NCBI GenBank assembly: GCA_902802565.1
Contig: CADCMP010000001.1
Span: forward strand, 64,711 to 116,968
Length of the DNA stretch: 52,258 nucleotides
Source: Oscillospiraceae bacterium
Lineage (GTDB): Bacteria; Bacillota; Clostridia; Oscillospirales; Oscillospiraceae
Direction: 5' to 3'
This document shows, in pieces, positions 25,760 through 33,716 of this stretch. Each line of letters starts with the position of its first letter. The stretch's first letter is position 1. Both the position numbers and the translations under genes were made by a program. Below the pieces are notes generated by a model. The model saw only the letters and a program-made list of their open reading frames with translations, was not told the DNA's origin and did no database searches.

Positions 25760-26721
25760 GTGGAATCACCTCTTTCACGGTCCAGTTTCTTCATGATCTT
25801 TTCCAGATTGTCCTTCTTGGATTTCTGTTCCCCGCCGGTGCGGGCGGGCTTGGCCTTTCTGGCAGCGGGCCGGTCCTTTTCCCGGATGTCCTTCCGGGAG
25901 AAGATCCCCTTGTCCCGCCAGGATTCCAGAATGGAGTTCATATAGCCCCAGGCCCGCTTGCCGGTGTTGGTCACCGTGCGGTCGTAGGCCTCCCGGAGCA
26001 TCTCCAGATCGAATCCCATCTCCATCCAGGTCCTGAGATAGTTCGTTTCCGTTTCCGTCAGATCCCGGTCCCGGATATCCAGAACCTCCGATGCCTGGCG
26101 GAGACGGCTGTCCAGCTCCTTCTTCCGGGCGATGTAGGCATCCGCCTCGTCCAGGGAGGTGATACCGTCCTTGACCCAGCGGGAAGCTTCCTTTTCGATG
26201 TAACGGAAGGTGGGTTTGCGTCCTTCGCCCTTCCGGTCCTCATAGCGCTGCACGCAGTAGTTCATGAGCACCATGATCACCTCCGCCGGCAGACCGAGAT
26301 AGTCGTACATGCCGAAGAGGATCTTCATGTCATTGGAGTTGAGCATCCGCCCCATGACCTGCTGTGCTTCGTAGATCACCGTCTGGAATGCCTCGTCCTC
26401 TTCCGCCCGTTTTGCAATGTCGTCGCTGGAGTAGGAGGGCCGCTCCTCCGCGGGTTCCAGGATGACCCGGCCCTTCTTCGGCTCCGGCGCGGCAGGGGAA
26501 GCGACGGCAGCGGTCCCGGCCCGGTCCAGGGTCAGGCCCAGTCGGAGCAGTTTCTCTTCCGCCGCTTCCACGGCGGCGGCCGTCATGCAGAGATCCCTGG
26601 CCGCGTCCTCGCCGGAGACTCCCCGGCAGCGGCTGTACAGATACAGAAGCGCCATGTCTCCGTCGTGAGCGGCGATGAGCTTTTCGATATCCTGTTTGGA
26701 AAGGACGATGTTGGGATCCAT
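25756..26721 (-). CDS. DnaD-domain primosomal protein
   Basis: The protein has 321 residues. ATG 26721 has AGGAGA eight bases upstream; a longer frame from 26787 would begin within ten bases of the predicted transcript start and is rejected. It contains two helical DnaB/DnaD-C-like modules: about residues 115-205 (GRMLNSNDMKILFGMYDYLG) and about 215-290 (LTETETNYLRTWMEMGF, then AWGYMNSILESW). The C-terminus is basic. DnaD proteins bind and remodel DNA at oriC and recruit the helicase loader; coupling to the DnaC-like gene supports this. Confidence 0.88.
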   Translation of the reverse strand: MDPNIVLSKQDIEKLIAAHDGDMALLYLYSRCRGVSGEDAARDLCMTAAAVEAAEEKLLRLGLTLDRAGTAAVASPAAPEPKKGRVILEPAEERPSYSSDDIAKRAEEDEAFQTVIYEAQQVMGRMLNSNDMKILFGMYDYLGLPAEVIMVLMNYCVQRYEDRKGEGRKPTFRYIEKEASRWVKDGITSLDEADAYIARKKELDSRLRQASEVLDIRDRDLTETETNYLRTWMEMGFDLEMLREAYDRTVTNTGKRAWGYMNSILESWRDKGIFSRKDIREKDRPAARKAKPARTGGEQKSKKDNLEKIMKKLDRERGDST

Positions 26722-26760
26722 GGAATTTCTCCTGTGACTAAAAAGATTCAGAGCGAAAAT

Positions 26761-26779
26761 AAGGCCGGAAACCGGCCTT
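26761..26779 (-). terminator. Terminator-like hairpin in the dnaD leader (candidate attenuator)
   Basis: A perfect 8-bp GC-rich stem (AAGGCCGG/CCGGCCTT) with a three-base loop is followed on the minus strand by ATTTTC. It lies between the dnaD promoter and its ATG, so it cannot be the terminator of another minus-strand gene. Confidence 0.5.
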
Positions 26780-26803
26780 GAAATCATTCATAGATTGTTG
26801 ACA

Positions 26804-26832
26804 ATTATACCATGCTTTCCGTCTTGTTACAA
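26804..26832 (-). promoter_or_regulatory. Promoter of the dnaD-dnaC-DUF2804 operon
   Basis: On the minus strand, TTGTAA (26827-26832) and TATAAT (26804-26809) have a 17-base spacer. Its -35 overlaps that of the divergent U32 promoter. Confidence 0.8.
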
Positions 26833-26853
26833 GAGCGTGCGCTGTGCTATAAT
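26824..26853 (+). promoter_or_regulatory. Promoter of the U32-maf-mreCD-PBP2 operon
   Basis: TTGTTA (26824-26829) and extended TGC-TATAAT (26848-26853) have an 18-base spacer. The palindrome CTTGT-T-ACAAG (26823-26833) provides the -35 regions of both divergent promoters. Confidence 0.8.
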
Positions 26854-26898
26854 TACCGTGTATTACTATGGAAAAATAGCGATTTTAAGGGGAAAGCA

Positions 26899-28983
26899 AT
26901 GCTGGAATTGTTATCGCCTGCCGGCTCACCGGAAGCGGTGATCGCGGCAGTTCAGAACGGCGCGGATGCCGTATATATGGGACTGGACGGATTCAATGCC
27001 CGGAGAGGTGCCAAGAACTTCTCCGTGACGGAATTTGCCAAAGCGGTGCGCTACTGCCATATCCGCGGATGCAAGGTCTATGTGACGCTCAATACGCTGG
27101 TCAGCGACAAGGAGATGGAGGAGCTGGTGGAACTGGCCCGTTTGGCCTCCGACACCGGAGCCGACGCCATCCTCGTCCAGGATCTGGGCGTGGCGGCGGT
27201 ACTGCGGGAAGCGGTGCCGGACATCCCGCTGCATGCCAGCACGCAGATGAGCATCCACAACCTGGCCGGTGCTCTGGCGGCACAGCAGATGGGGATGACC
27301 CGTGTGGTCCTGGCAAGGGAACTGTCCCTGGAACAGATCCGGTTCATCTGCAGTAACACCACCGTGGAGGTGGAAGTGTTCGTCCACGGCGCACTGTGCT
27401 TCTGCCACTCGGGTCAGTGCTACATGAGCTCCATGATCGGACGGCGCAGCGGCAACCGGGGCATGTGCGCCCAGCCCTGCCGCATGCAGTACTCCCTGGG
27501 CGGCCGGATGGACAACTACCCCATGTCCCTGAAAGACAGCTGTCTCATCGACCATCTTCAGGAACTGGAGGAGGCCGGTGTGGCCTGCGTCAAGATCGAG
27601 GGGCGGATGAAGCGGCCGGAATACACCGCCATCGTCACCGGGATCTACTCCAAAGTCATCAAGAATCATCATGTCCCCACGGAGGAAGAGCGGGAGATCC
27701 TGAAGAACGCCTTCTCCCGTCAGGGATTTACCGACGGATACTTCACCGGAAAGAAGGACGACATGTTCGGTGTCCGGGAGGAACCGGAACGGGAAGCCCA
27801 GCGCATCTACGACGACGCCCGCCGGGACTATGCCAACTCCGAAGTCAAACGGGTGAACGTGCGGATGTACAACCGCATCATCCCCGACCGCCATTTTCAG
27901 GCGGTATGTGTGGATGAGGACGGCAATCAGTTCGCCGTGGAGGGCCCCGTGCCCCAGCGTGCCCTGAAGCAGCAGCTGACCCAGGAACTGGTGCGCAACC
28001 AGATGACCAAGACCGGAGGAACGCCCTATGAGGTCACGGAGATCCAGACCCAGCTGTCCGACGGCCTGCATCTGTCCGCCTCCGCACTGAACGACGCCCG
28101 CCGCCAGCTCATCTCCGGACTGACGGAGGAGCGGGGCCGTCCGCCCCGCCGCCGAAGCGGATCCGTTCCGCCCCGGCCGCTGGAGCGCAGCGTGCCCAAG
28201 ACCCCGAAGATGATCTTCCAGTTCCGGTCCACGGAACAGATGACCCCGGCTCTGGCGGAGATGCGCCCCGATTACATTTACCTTCCTCTGGATCTGATGG
28301 TGACGGAGTTCGACGCCATGATGCCCTTCGTGGAGAAAGGTGCGGTGCCGGTGGCGGTACTGCCCCGGATCATCTACGACCGGGAGACGGAGGACGTGCG
28401 CAACAAGCTGGCGTCCCTGTATCAGAAGGGAATCAATGAATGCCTCTGCGGCAATCTGGGACATATCTTCATCGCCCGGGAAGTGGGGATGAACGTCCGG
28501 GGAGACTTCGGACTGAACCTGCACAACTCCTGGGCCATGGACATGGCCCGTCAGGCGGGAATGATGTCCGCCACGGCTTCCTTCGAGCTGCGCCTGGCGC
28601 AGATCCGGGACCTTTCCAAGTCCCTGGATACGGAACTGATCGTCTACGGACGGCTGCCCCTGATGGTCTCCGACCAGTGCATCATCTCCCGTTCCGCTGG
28701 GAAATGCAACTGCGAGAACCCGGTTCAGATGTCCGACCGCATGGGATCGGTATTTCCCGTGGTGCGGGAATACGGATGCCGCAACGTGGTCTATAATGCC
28801 CACAAACTGTTCCTGGCGGACAAGATGGAGGATCTGTTCGGCTGCGGACTGTGGGGCATGCGCATGATGTTCACCACGGAGAACCCCCGGGAATGTGAGG
28901 AAGTGGCCCGCTGTTATCAGGGAGAGAGCGATTACACGCCCAACATGATGACCCGCGGCCTGTATTACCGCGGGGTGGAATGA
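26899..28983 (+). CDS. Peptidase U32 family protein with DUF3656 (RlhA-like)
   Basis: The protein has 694 residues; ATG 26899 follows AAGGGG, and the longer upstream frame would cover the promoter. The start LELLSPAGSPEAVIAAVQNGADAVY, the HASTQMSIHN strand and the cysteine-rich HGALCFCHSGQCYMSS...CAQPC block define the U32 family. That block is thought to hold an Fe-S cluster. A middle/C-terminal DUF3656-like region (about 380-460) and a last part with CIISRSAGKCNCENP resemble RlhA, the 23S rRNA C2501 hydroxylase. Despite the name, RNA modification rather than proteolysis is likely (family knowledge). Its stop overlaps maf in ATGA. Confidence 0.88.
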   Translation: MLELLSPAGSPEAVIAAVQNGADAVYMGLDGFNARRGAKNFSVTEFAKAVRYCHIRGCKVYVTLNTLVSDKEMEELVELARLASDTGADAILVQDLGVAAVLREAVPDIPLHASTQMSIHNLAGALAAQQMGMTRVVLARELSLEQIRFICSNTTVEVEVFVHGALCFCHSGQCYMSSMIGRRSGNRGMCAQPCRMQYSLGGRMDNYPMSLKDSCLIDHLQELEEAGVACVKIEGRMKRPEYTAIVTGIYSKVIKNHHVPTEEEREILKNAFSRQGFTDGYFTGKKDDMFGVREEPEREAQRIYDDARRDYANSEVKRVNVRMYNRIIPDRHFQAVCVDEDGNQFAVEGPVPQRALKQQLTQELVRNQMTKTGGTPYEVTEIQTQLSDGLHLSASALNDARRQLISGLTEERGRPPRRRSGSVPPRPLERSVPKTPKMIFQFRSTEQMTPALAEMRPDYIYLPLDLMVTEFDAMMPFVEKGAVPVAVLPRIIYDRETEDVRNKLASLYQKGINECLCGNLGHIFIAREVGMNVRGDFGLNLHNSWAMDMARQAGMMSATASFELRLAQIRDLSKSLDTELIVYGRLPLMVSDQCIISRSAGKCNCENPVQMSDRMGSVFPVVREYGCRNVVYNAHKLFLADKMEDLFGCGLWGMRMMFTTENPRECEEVARCYQGESDYTPNMMTRGLYYRGVE

Positions 28984-29555
28984 TGGAGATCGTTCTGGCC
29001 TCGGCGTCTCCGCGGCGCCTGGAATTGATGAATATGCTGGGATTTGAGGATCTCACCGTCCTTCCCGCTGCCGGGGAGGAGAGCGTGGATCTGGCCCAGC
29101 CGCCCCACGAGATCGTGCGGCAGCTTGCCATGAACAAGGCGGTGGAAGTCTCTCTCCGCTGCGGGGGACATCCCCTTATAGTGGCGGCAGACACGATAGT
29201 GTGGTATAATAACAAAGTTTACGGAAAACCCGAGGACGAGGAGGATGCCTTCCGCATGCTCCGGAGCCTGTCGGGAAACACCCACTCGGTCTTTACCGGC
29301 GTCGCTGTGTTCCGCGACGGAGAGTTGGATCTCCGCAGCGAGGAGAGCCGGGTGACCTTCCGGGAACTGTCCGATGAGGAGATCCGGGGCTACATCGCCA
29401 CGGGAGAGCCCATGGACAAGGCCGGAGCTTACGGTGTGCAGGGAAAGGGAGCCGTGTTCGTGGAACACCTGGACGGCGACTTCTTCAATGTCATGGGCCT
29501 GCCTCTGTGCACACTGGCACAAATGCTCAAACAGCAGGGAGTAGAAGTGTTTTGA
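28980..29555 (+). CDS. maf: Maf-family nucleoside triphosphate pyrophosphatase
   Basis: This 191-residue protein has the hallmark ASASPRRLELMNMLGF start, AADTIVWYNNKVYGKP and the late DKAGAYGVQGKGA block. Maf proteins hydrolyse non-canonical or pyrimidine NTPs and sit beside mre genes in many Bacillota. Two adjacent ATG codons (28980, 28983) are possible; 28980 overlaps the U32 stop in ATGA. mreC begins inside its last codons. Confidence 0.94.
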   Translation: MMEIVLASASPRRLELMNMLGFEDLTVLPAAGEESVDLAQPPHEIVRQLAMNKAVEVSLRCGGHPLIVAADTIVWYNNKVYGKPEDEEDAFRMLRSLSGNTHSVFTGVAVFRDGELDLRSEESRVTFRELSDEEIRGYIATGEPMDKAGAYGVQGKGAVFVEHLDGDFFNVMGLPLCTLAQMLKQQGVEVF

Positions 29556-30394
29556 AAAAATATCTGACCAACAAAGGAATACGGATCGGCGCCATCATCG
29601 TGGCAGCCGCCCTGGTGGTCGCTCTGATCACCAGTCTCTTCGGCGGCCGTTCGCCTCTCTTCCGGAACATGTCCGGTTCCGCACGGAAACCGGTGCAGAA
29701 GGCGGCACAGTCCCTGGCGGACTGGCTGGGAGACATCTACGGATACATGTTCGAGTTCGACAGCATCCAGGAGGAGAACGAAGCGCTGAAGAGCCAGCTG
29801 GCGGAAGCGGAGGAGAAAGTCCGCCGTACGGAGGACCTGGAAAAGGAGAACCAGAGGCTCAATGACCTTCTGGGATTCGTCCAGAGCCACTCCGACTACA
29901 AGACGCAGTCCGCCCGTGTCATCGCCCAGTCCTCGTCCAACTGGTCTTCCACCCTGACCATCAGCCAGGGAAAGAAGAACGGCATCGAAGTGGGAGATCC
30001 GGTGATCACCGAGACCGGTTATCTTGTGGGACAGGTGACGGAGGTGGGTTCCAGCTGGGCCACCGTCAGTACCGTGATCGACGCGGCGGCCAGCATCGGC
30101 GCCGTGGCATCGGAGTCCGGTTCCACCGGCATGATCCGGGGCGACTACAACCTGATGCAGAAAGGCCTGACGCAGATCACCTATCTGCCCAACGACTCCC
30201 AGATCTTCGAAGGGGACACCGTGGTCACCTCCGGCGTCGGAGGCCAGTTCCCCTACGGTCTGGTCATCGGCACCGTGGCATCCGTTCAGTCCCAGGCCGG
30301 CGGCCAGGTGGAGCTCGGAATCGTCCGGCCCTCCTGCAACATCGGACGCCTGGTTCAGGTATTTGTCATTACGAAATTCAACGTGGTGGGTTAA
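29552..30394 (+). CDS. mreC: Rod shape-determining protein MreC
   Basis: The protein has 280 residues. The start was set at TTG 29552, about nine bases after GGGAG and giving the expected short basic N-terminus followed by a membrane helix (about 9-28). A coiled coil (about 62-98) and the extracellular beta-barrel core follow (LTISQGKKNGIEVGDPVIT, VSTVIDAAASIGA, VTSGVGGQFPYGL). MreC dimerises outside the membrane and links the elongation machinery. It overlaps the maf stop and is followed at once by mreD. Confidence 0.94.
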   Translation: MKKYLTNKGIRIGAIIVAAALVVALITSLFGGRSPLFRNMSGSARKPVQKAAQSLADWLGDIYGYMFEFDSIQEENEALKSQLAEAEEKVRRTEDLEKENQRLNDLLGFVQSHSDYKTQSARVIAQSSSNWSSTLTISQGKKNGIEVGDPVITETGYLVGQVTEVGSSWATVSTVIDAAASIGAVASESGSTGMIRGDYNLMQKGLTQITYLPNDSQIFEGDTVVTSGVGGQFPYGLVIGTVASVQSQAGGQVELGIVRPSCNIGRLVQVFVITKFNVVG

Positions 30395-30943
30395 GTGTTA
30401 GCTGAGATATTACAACAGATCAATAAGGAAAAGGTGTGGAAAGGCGTCTGCTACTTTCTGGTGATCCTGGGGACCCTCATGATCCAGAATCTGCTCATGC
30501 CCCATCTCACCATTCTGAAAGTCCGCCCGCTGATCATTCCCGCGGCCGCCGTGGCGGTGGGGATGTTTGAGGGAGGGACCTACGGCGCGATCTTCGGACT
30601 GTTTCTGGGATTTTTTGCCGACATGAGCTTCGCCGAGAACACGGTGCTGTTTCTGGTGATCATGGGAGTCCTGGGCTTTGCCGCAGGCTTCGCCGCGGAC
30701 TTCTACCTCAACCGCACCTTCATCCCCTTTATGGCAGCCGCGTTTGCCGGCCTGCTCTTTACGGCGGTGATCCAGATGATCCGGCCCTTTATCATGGGGT
30801 CCGGAGCCGGACGCGTGATCCTCACCGGTCTGCTGCAGACGGTGTGGGCACTGCCCTTTGCCGCCCTGTACTACCCGGTGATCCGGGCCATCTCCCGGCA
30901 CTTCGACGGACCGTCGGAGCGAAAGGACCGGGACCACATCTGA
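30395..30943 (+). CDS. mreD: Rod shape-determining protein MreD
   Basis: This 182-residue, very hydrophobic protein has about five or six membrane helices. The GTG start directly abuts the mreC stop and follows a GGTGGG site. Family features are the early QNLLMPHL segment and FEGGTYGAIFGLFLGFFADMSF. Together with MreC and the following PBP it forms part of the elongasome. mreB itself is not in this window. Confidence 0.9.
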   Translation: MLAEILQQINKEKVWKGVCYFLVILGTLMIQNLLMPHLTILKVRPLIIPAAAVAVGMFEGGTYGAIFGLFLGFFADMSFAENTVLFLVIMGVLGFAAGFAADFYLNRTFIPFMAAAFAGLLFTAVIQMIRPFIMGSGAGRVILTGLLQTVWALPFAALYYPVIRAISRHFDGPSERKDRDHI

Positions 30944-30979
30944 ACGATCTGACAGACCATCCGTTCACAGAGGTTTGCT

Positions 30980-33073
30980 ATGCAGAATAAGTTTATTAAA
31001 TCAGACAGGCTCGTGATCCTGTCCATCCTTCTGCTGATCATTCTCAGCGTGTACTTCATCTTCCTGTACAAGCTGCAGATCATCGAAGGAGATGCCTACT
31101 CGGAGCGCAGCGCCAACTCTCTGGCGTCGCTGCAGACGGTGGAAGCCGCCCGGGGAAGCATCATGGACCGCTACGGCCGCTCTCTGGTTACCAACTCACA
31201 AAGCTATAACATCGTGCTCAACGAGACGGAGCTGTTCAATCAGGACGATCCCAACCGGGCCATCCTGAATCTGGTGAACTTCGTCCGGGTGCGCGGCACG
31301 TCCTACATCGACGAGCTGCCCATCACATCCGAACCGCCCTTTACCTACACGGAGATGACCAACGGCCAGAAAACGGCCCTGAAGGCCTATCTGAAGGACA
31401 AGGACCTGGATGAGAACACCAGTGCCGTGGAGCTTCTGAGCTACATGCGCACCCGCTATAAGATCGACAACAACTATTCCGCGGAGGAGATGCGCACCAT
31501 CGCCGGCATCCGTTACGAGATCAACGTCCGCTACGCGGCGGGATCCGGCACCAACCAGTACATCTTCGTGGAAGACGCCGATAAGGATCTTATCACGGCG
31601 CTGCTGGAGAACGATTATCCCGGCGTCAGTGTGCAGACCACCTACACGAGAAACTACAGCACCAAGAATGCCGCCCATCTGCTGGGCTACATCGGTGCCA
31701 TGAACGCGGAGGAGTACGCCACCTACCGCGCCAGCGGATACTCCATGAACGCCAAGGTGGGCAAGGAAGGCGCGGAAAAGGCCTATGAGAGCTACCTTCA
31801 CGGCAGTGACGGCCTGGCCACCATCACCACCACCAAGGAGGGCGCCGTGACCGGCACCATCTACACCACCGAACCGGAACCGGGCAACAACATCTACCTC
31901 ACCATCGACCTGGCCTTCCAGGAGGAACTGGAAAAGATCCTGGAAAACGGCGTGCAGCGTCTGAAGGAGGAAGTGGCGGAGAACGCCGCCCGGAAGGGCC
32001 TGGAAGTGTCGGATGAGAACGGAAACCGCGTCACCGGCGGCGCCGTGGTCGTGGTGGACGTGGATACCGGCGAGCCGCTGGGCATGGCCAGCTATCCCAG
32101 CTTCGACCTGACCCAGCTGAAGAAGAACTATCAGAAGCTGTCCACGGAAAAGGACGCTCCCATGTTCAACCGTGCCACCATGGGCACCTACGCCCCCGGT
32201 TCCACCTTCAAGCCCTGTACCGCCATTGCAGCCCTCAGCGAGGGGATCATCGATCTCAACTCCACCATCGTCTGCAACGGTATCTTTGAAAAATACGCAT
32301 CCGCGGGCTACGCCCCGGAATGCTGGATCTGGAGCAGCTACCACCTGGTCCACGGCGGCGACAATGTCGTGGGGGCCATCCGGGACTCCTGCAACATCTT
32401 CTTCTATACCATGGGCGACCGTCTGGGCATCGACCGTCTGGACAAGTACGCCTGGGGCTTCGGCCTCGGCAAGGCCACCGGCATCGAACTGCCGGAGAGC
32501 GAAGGCGTCATGGCGAACCCGGAGGATCATCCCGGCGGACCGGACAAGTGGTATGCCGGTGACAGTGTGCAGGCGGCCATCGGCCAGTCCGACTCTCTGT
32601 TCACCCCGCTGCAGCTGGCGGAATACTGCGCCACCGTGGCGGACAACGGCAAACGCCATACCGCCTCCATGCTGAAATCCGTCCGCAGCTTTGACCTGAC
32701 CAACACCATCTATCAGCGTCAGGCGGACGTGCTCAATACCGTAGACAGCGATTCGGAGAACTGGGAAGCAGTGCACGAAGGCATGCGTCTCGTCGGCGCG
32801 GATCCCAGCGGTTCCGCCTACGACACCTTCGGCGATTACTGGGTCAGCGTGGCGTGTAAGACCGGTACCGCACAGACCGGTGCCGCCAACAACGGTGTGT
32901 TCATCTGCTACGCACCCTTTGACAAGCCTCAGGTGGCGGTGGCCGTGGTCATCGAGCACGCCGGCGCCGGTGCCTCCGTGGCACCCATTGCCAAGGACGT
33001 GCTGGACGCTTACTTCAATCTGGCCAAGTCTGCGGAGAGTACCTCCGAGAACGAAAAACAGGTTCTGAAGTAG
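30980..33073 (+). CDS. mrdA: Class B penicillin-binding protein (PBP2/MrdA-like)
   Basis: This 697-residue transpeptidase has one N-terminal membrane helix (about 10-32). The dimerisation/pedestal domain (SLQTVEAARGSIMDRYGR) comes next, then the penicillin-binding domain. Active-site motifs are STFK (Ser408), SCN (Ser470) and KTG (Lys627). Position after mreCD points to the elongation-specific PBP2 rather than the divisome PBP. It cross-links peptidoglycan outside the membrane and is a beta-lactam target. Length and motif order are normal. Confidence 0.92.
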   Translation: MQNKFIKSDRLVILSILLLIILSVYFIFLYKLQIIEGDAYSERSANSLASLQTVEAARGSIMDRYGRSLVTNSQSYNIVLNETELFNQDDPNRAILNLVNFVRVRGTSYIDELPITSEPPFTYTEMTNGQKTALKAYLKDKDLDENTSAVELLSYMRTRYKIDNNYSAEEMRTIAGIRYEINVRYAAGSGTNQYIFVEDADKDLITALLENDYPGVSVQTTYTRNYSTKNAAHLLGYIGAMNAEEYATYRASGYSMNAKVGKEGAEKAYESYLHGSDGLATITTTKEGAVTGTIYTTEPEPGNNIYLTIDLAFQEELEKILENGVQRLKEEVAENAARKGLEVSDENGNRVTGGAVVVVDVDTGEPLGMASYPSFDLTQLKKNYQKLSTEKDAPMFNRATMGTYAPGSTFKPCTAIAALSEGIIDLNSTIVCNGIFEKYASAGYAPECWIWSSYHLVHGGDNVVGAIRDSCNIFFYTMGDRLGIDRLDKYAWGFGLGKATGIELPESEGVMANPEDHPGGPDKWYAGDSVQAAIGQSDSLFTPLQLAEYCATVADNGKRHTASMLKSVRSFDLTNTIYQRQADVLNTVDSDSENWEAVHEGMRLVGADPSGSAYDTFGDYWVSVACKTGTAQTGAANNGVFICYAPFDKPQVAVAVVIEHAGAGASVAPIAKDVLDAYFNLAKSAESTSENEKQVLK

Positions 33074-33123
33074 GATCCGTTCATTTTCACAAGAATCTTC
33101 AGAGTTTCTTCCGGGAATATCTG

Positions 33124-33152
33124 TTGAATTTTCCACGGTGGAAAGATATAAT
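33124..33152 (+). promoter_or_regulatory. Promoter of the mgsA-like gene with operator palindrome in the spacer
   Basis: TTGAAT (33124-33129) and TATAAT (33147-33152) have a 17-base spacer. The spacer contains a perfect 15-bp palindrome, TTTCCAC-G-GTGGAAA (33130-33144), so a dimeric regulator could bind between the two hexamers. Confidence 0.82.
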
Positions 33153-33228
33153 AAAATGAATTGAGTTTGGAAACGAGAATCCTCTCATGAGACAGGAGAG
33201 GCCATCATCACGGACAGGAGGTTACGCT

Positions 33229-33633
33229 GTGAACATCGCATTAATGGCACACGACAACAAAAAAGAGCTGATGGTCCAGTTCTGCATCGCATACTGCGGA
33301 ATCCTGGCCGAGCATTCGATCTGCGCAACCAACACCACCGGAAAACTGGTCCAGGAGGCCACGAGCCTGCCGGTTACCCTGTATCTGCACACCAAGCAGG
33401 GAGGAGCCCAGCAGATCGCGGCGCGCATCGCATACAACGAGATCGACCTCGTTCTCTTCTTCTGCGACCCCAACGACACGGAGGAACTGGACGAGCTGCA
33501 GAAGATCGAACGGATGTGCGACCAGAGACAGATCCCCTTTGCCACCAACGCCGCCACCGCGGAAGTCCTGATCCAGGGCCTGCGCCGGGGTGACTTTGAC
33601 TGGCGCGACATCGTCAATCCGAAGAAGCACTGA
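33229..33633 (+). CDS. Methylglyoxal synthase-like protein lacking catalytic residues
   Basis: The protein has 134 residues; GTG 33229 follows ACAGGAGG by seven bases. The fold matches MgsA throughout: NIALMAHDNKKELM, ATNTTGKLV, GG.QQIAARIAYNEIDLVLFF.DP, IPFATNAATAEVLI and DFDWRDIVNPKK. True MgsA makes methylglyoxal from dihydroxyacetone phosphate using an Asp in GGDQQ (Asp71 in E. coli) with help from His98. Here GGDQQ reads GGAQQ (Ala60), the histidine segment is replaced by NDTEELDEL, and the GTTG phosphate loop is NTTG. His8 and Asp80 remain. It is therefore probably inactive as MgsA and may be a sensor or have a new substrate (inference). Confidence 0.85.
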   Translation: MNIALMAHDNKKELMVQFCIAYCGILAEHSICATNTTGKLVQEATSLPVTLYLHTKQGGAQQIAARIAYNEIDLVLFFCDPNDTEELDELQKIERMCDQRQIPFATNAATAEVLIQGLRRGDFDWRDIVNPKKH

Positions 33634-33660
33634 TTCATACGCACTTCGATGATACGAACA

Positions 33661-33696
33661 GATGCTGCCGACGCATCCGCCGGCAGCATCTTTTTT
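33661..33696 (+). terminator. Strong intrinsic terminator between mgsA-like gene and hisS
   Basis: A perfect 10-bp stem (GATGCTGCCG / CGGCAGCATC) with a ten-base loop is followed by six T residues. It ends only 20 bases before the hisS ATG. Confidence 0.93.
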
Positions 33697-33716
33697 GAGA
33701 AAGGAACACTACGAAC

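Noticed and set aside
26926-28803. Antisense frame of about 625 codons opposite the U32 gene
   Set aside because: No start signal or domain; plus strand has the U32 cysteine block.
31196-33136. Antisense frame of about 646 codons opposite the PBP2 gene
   Set aside because: No start site, low-complexity His/Gly/Val-rich translation; the plus strand carries STFK, SCN and KTG motifs.
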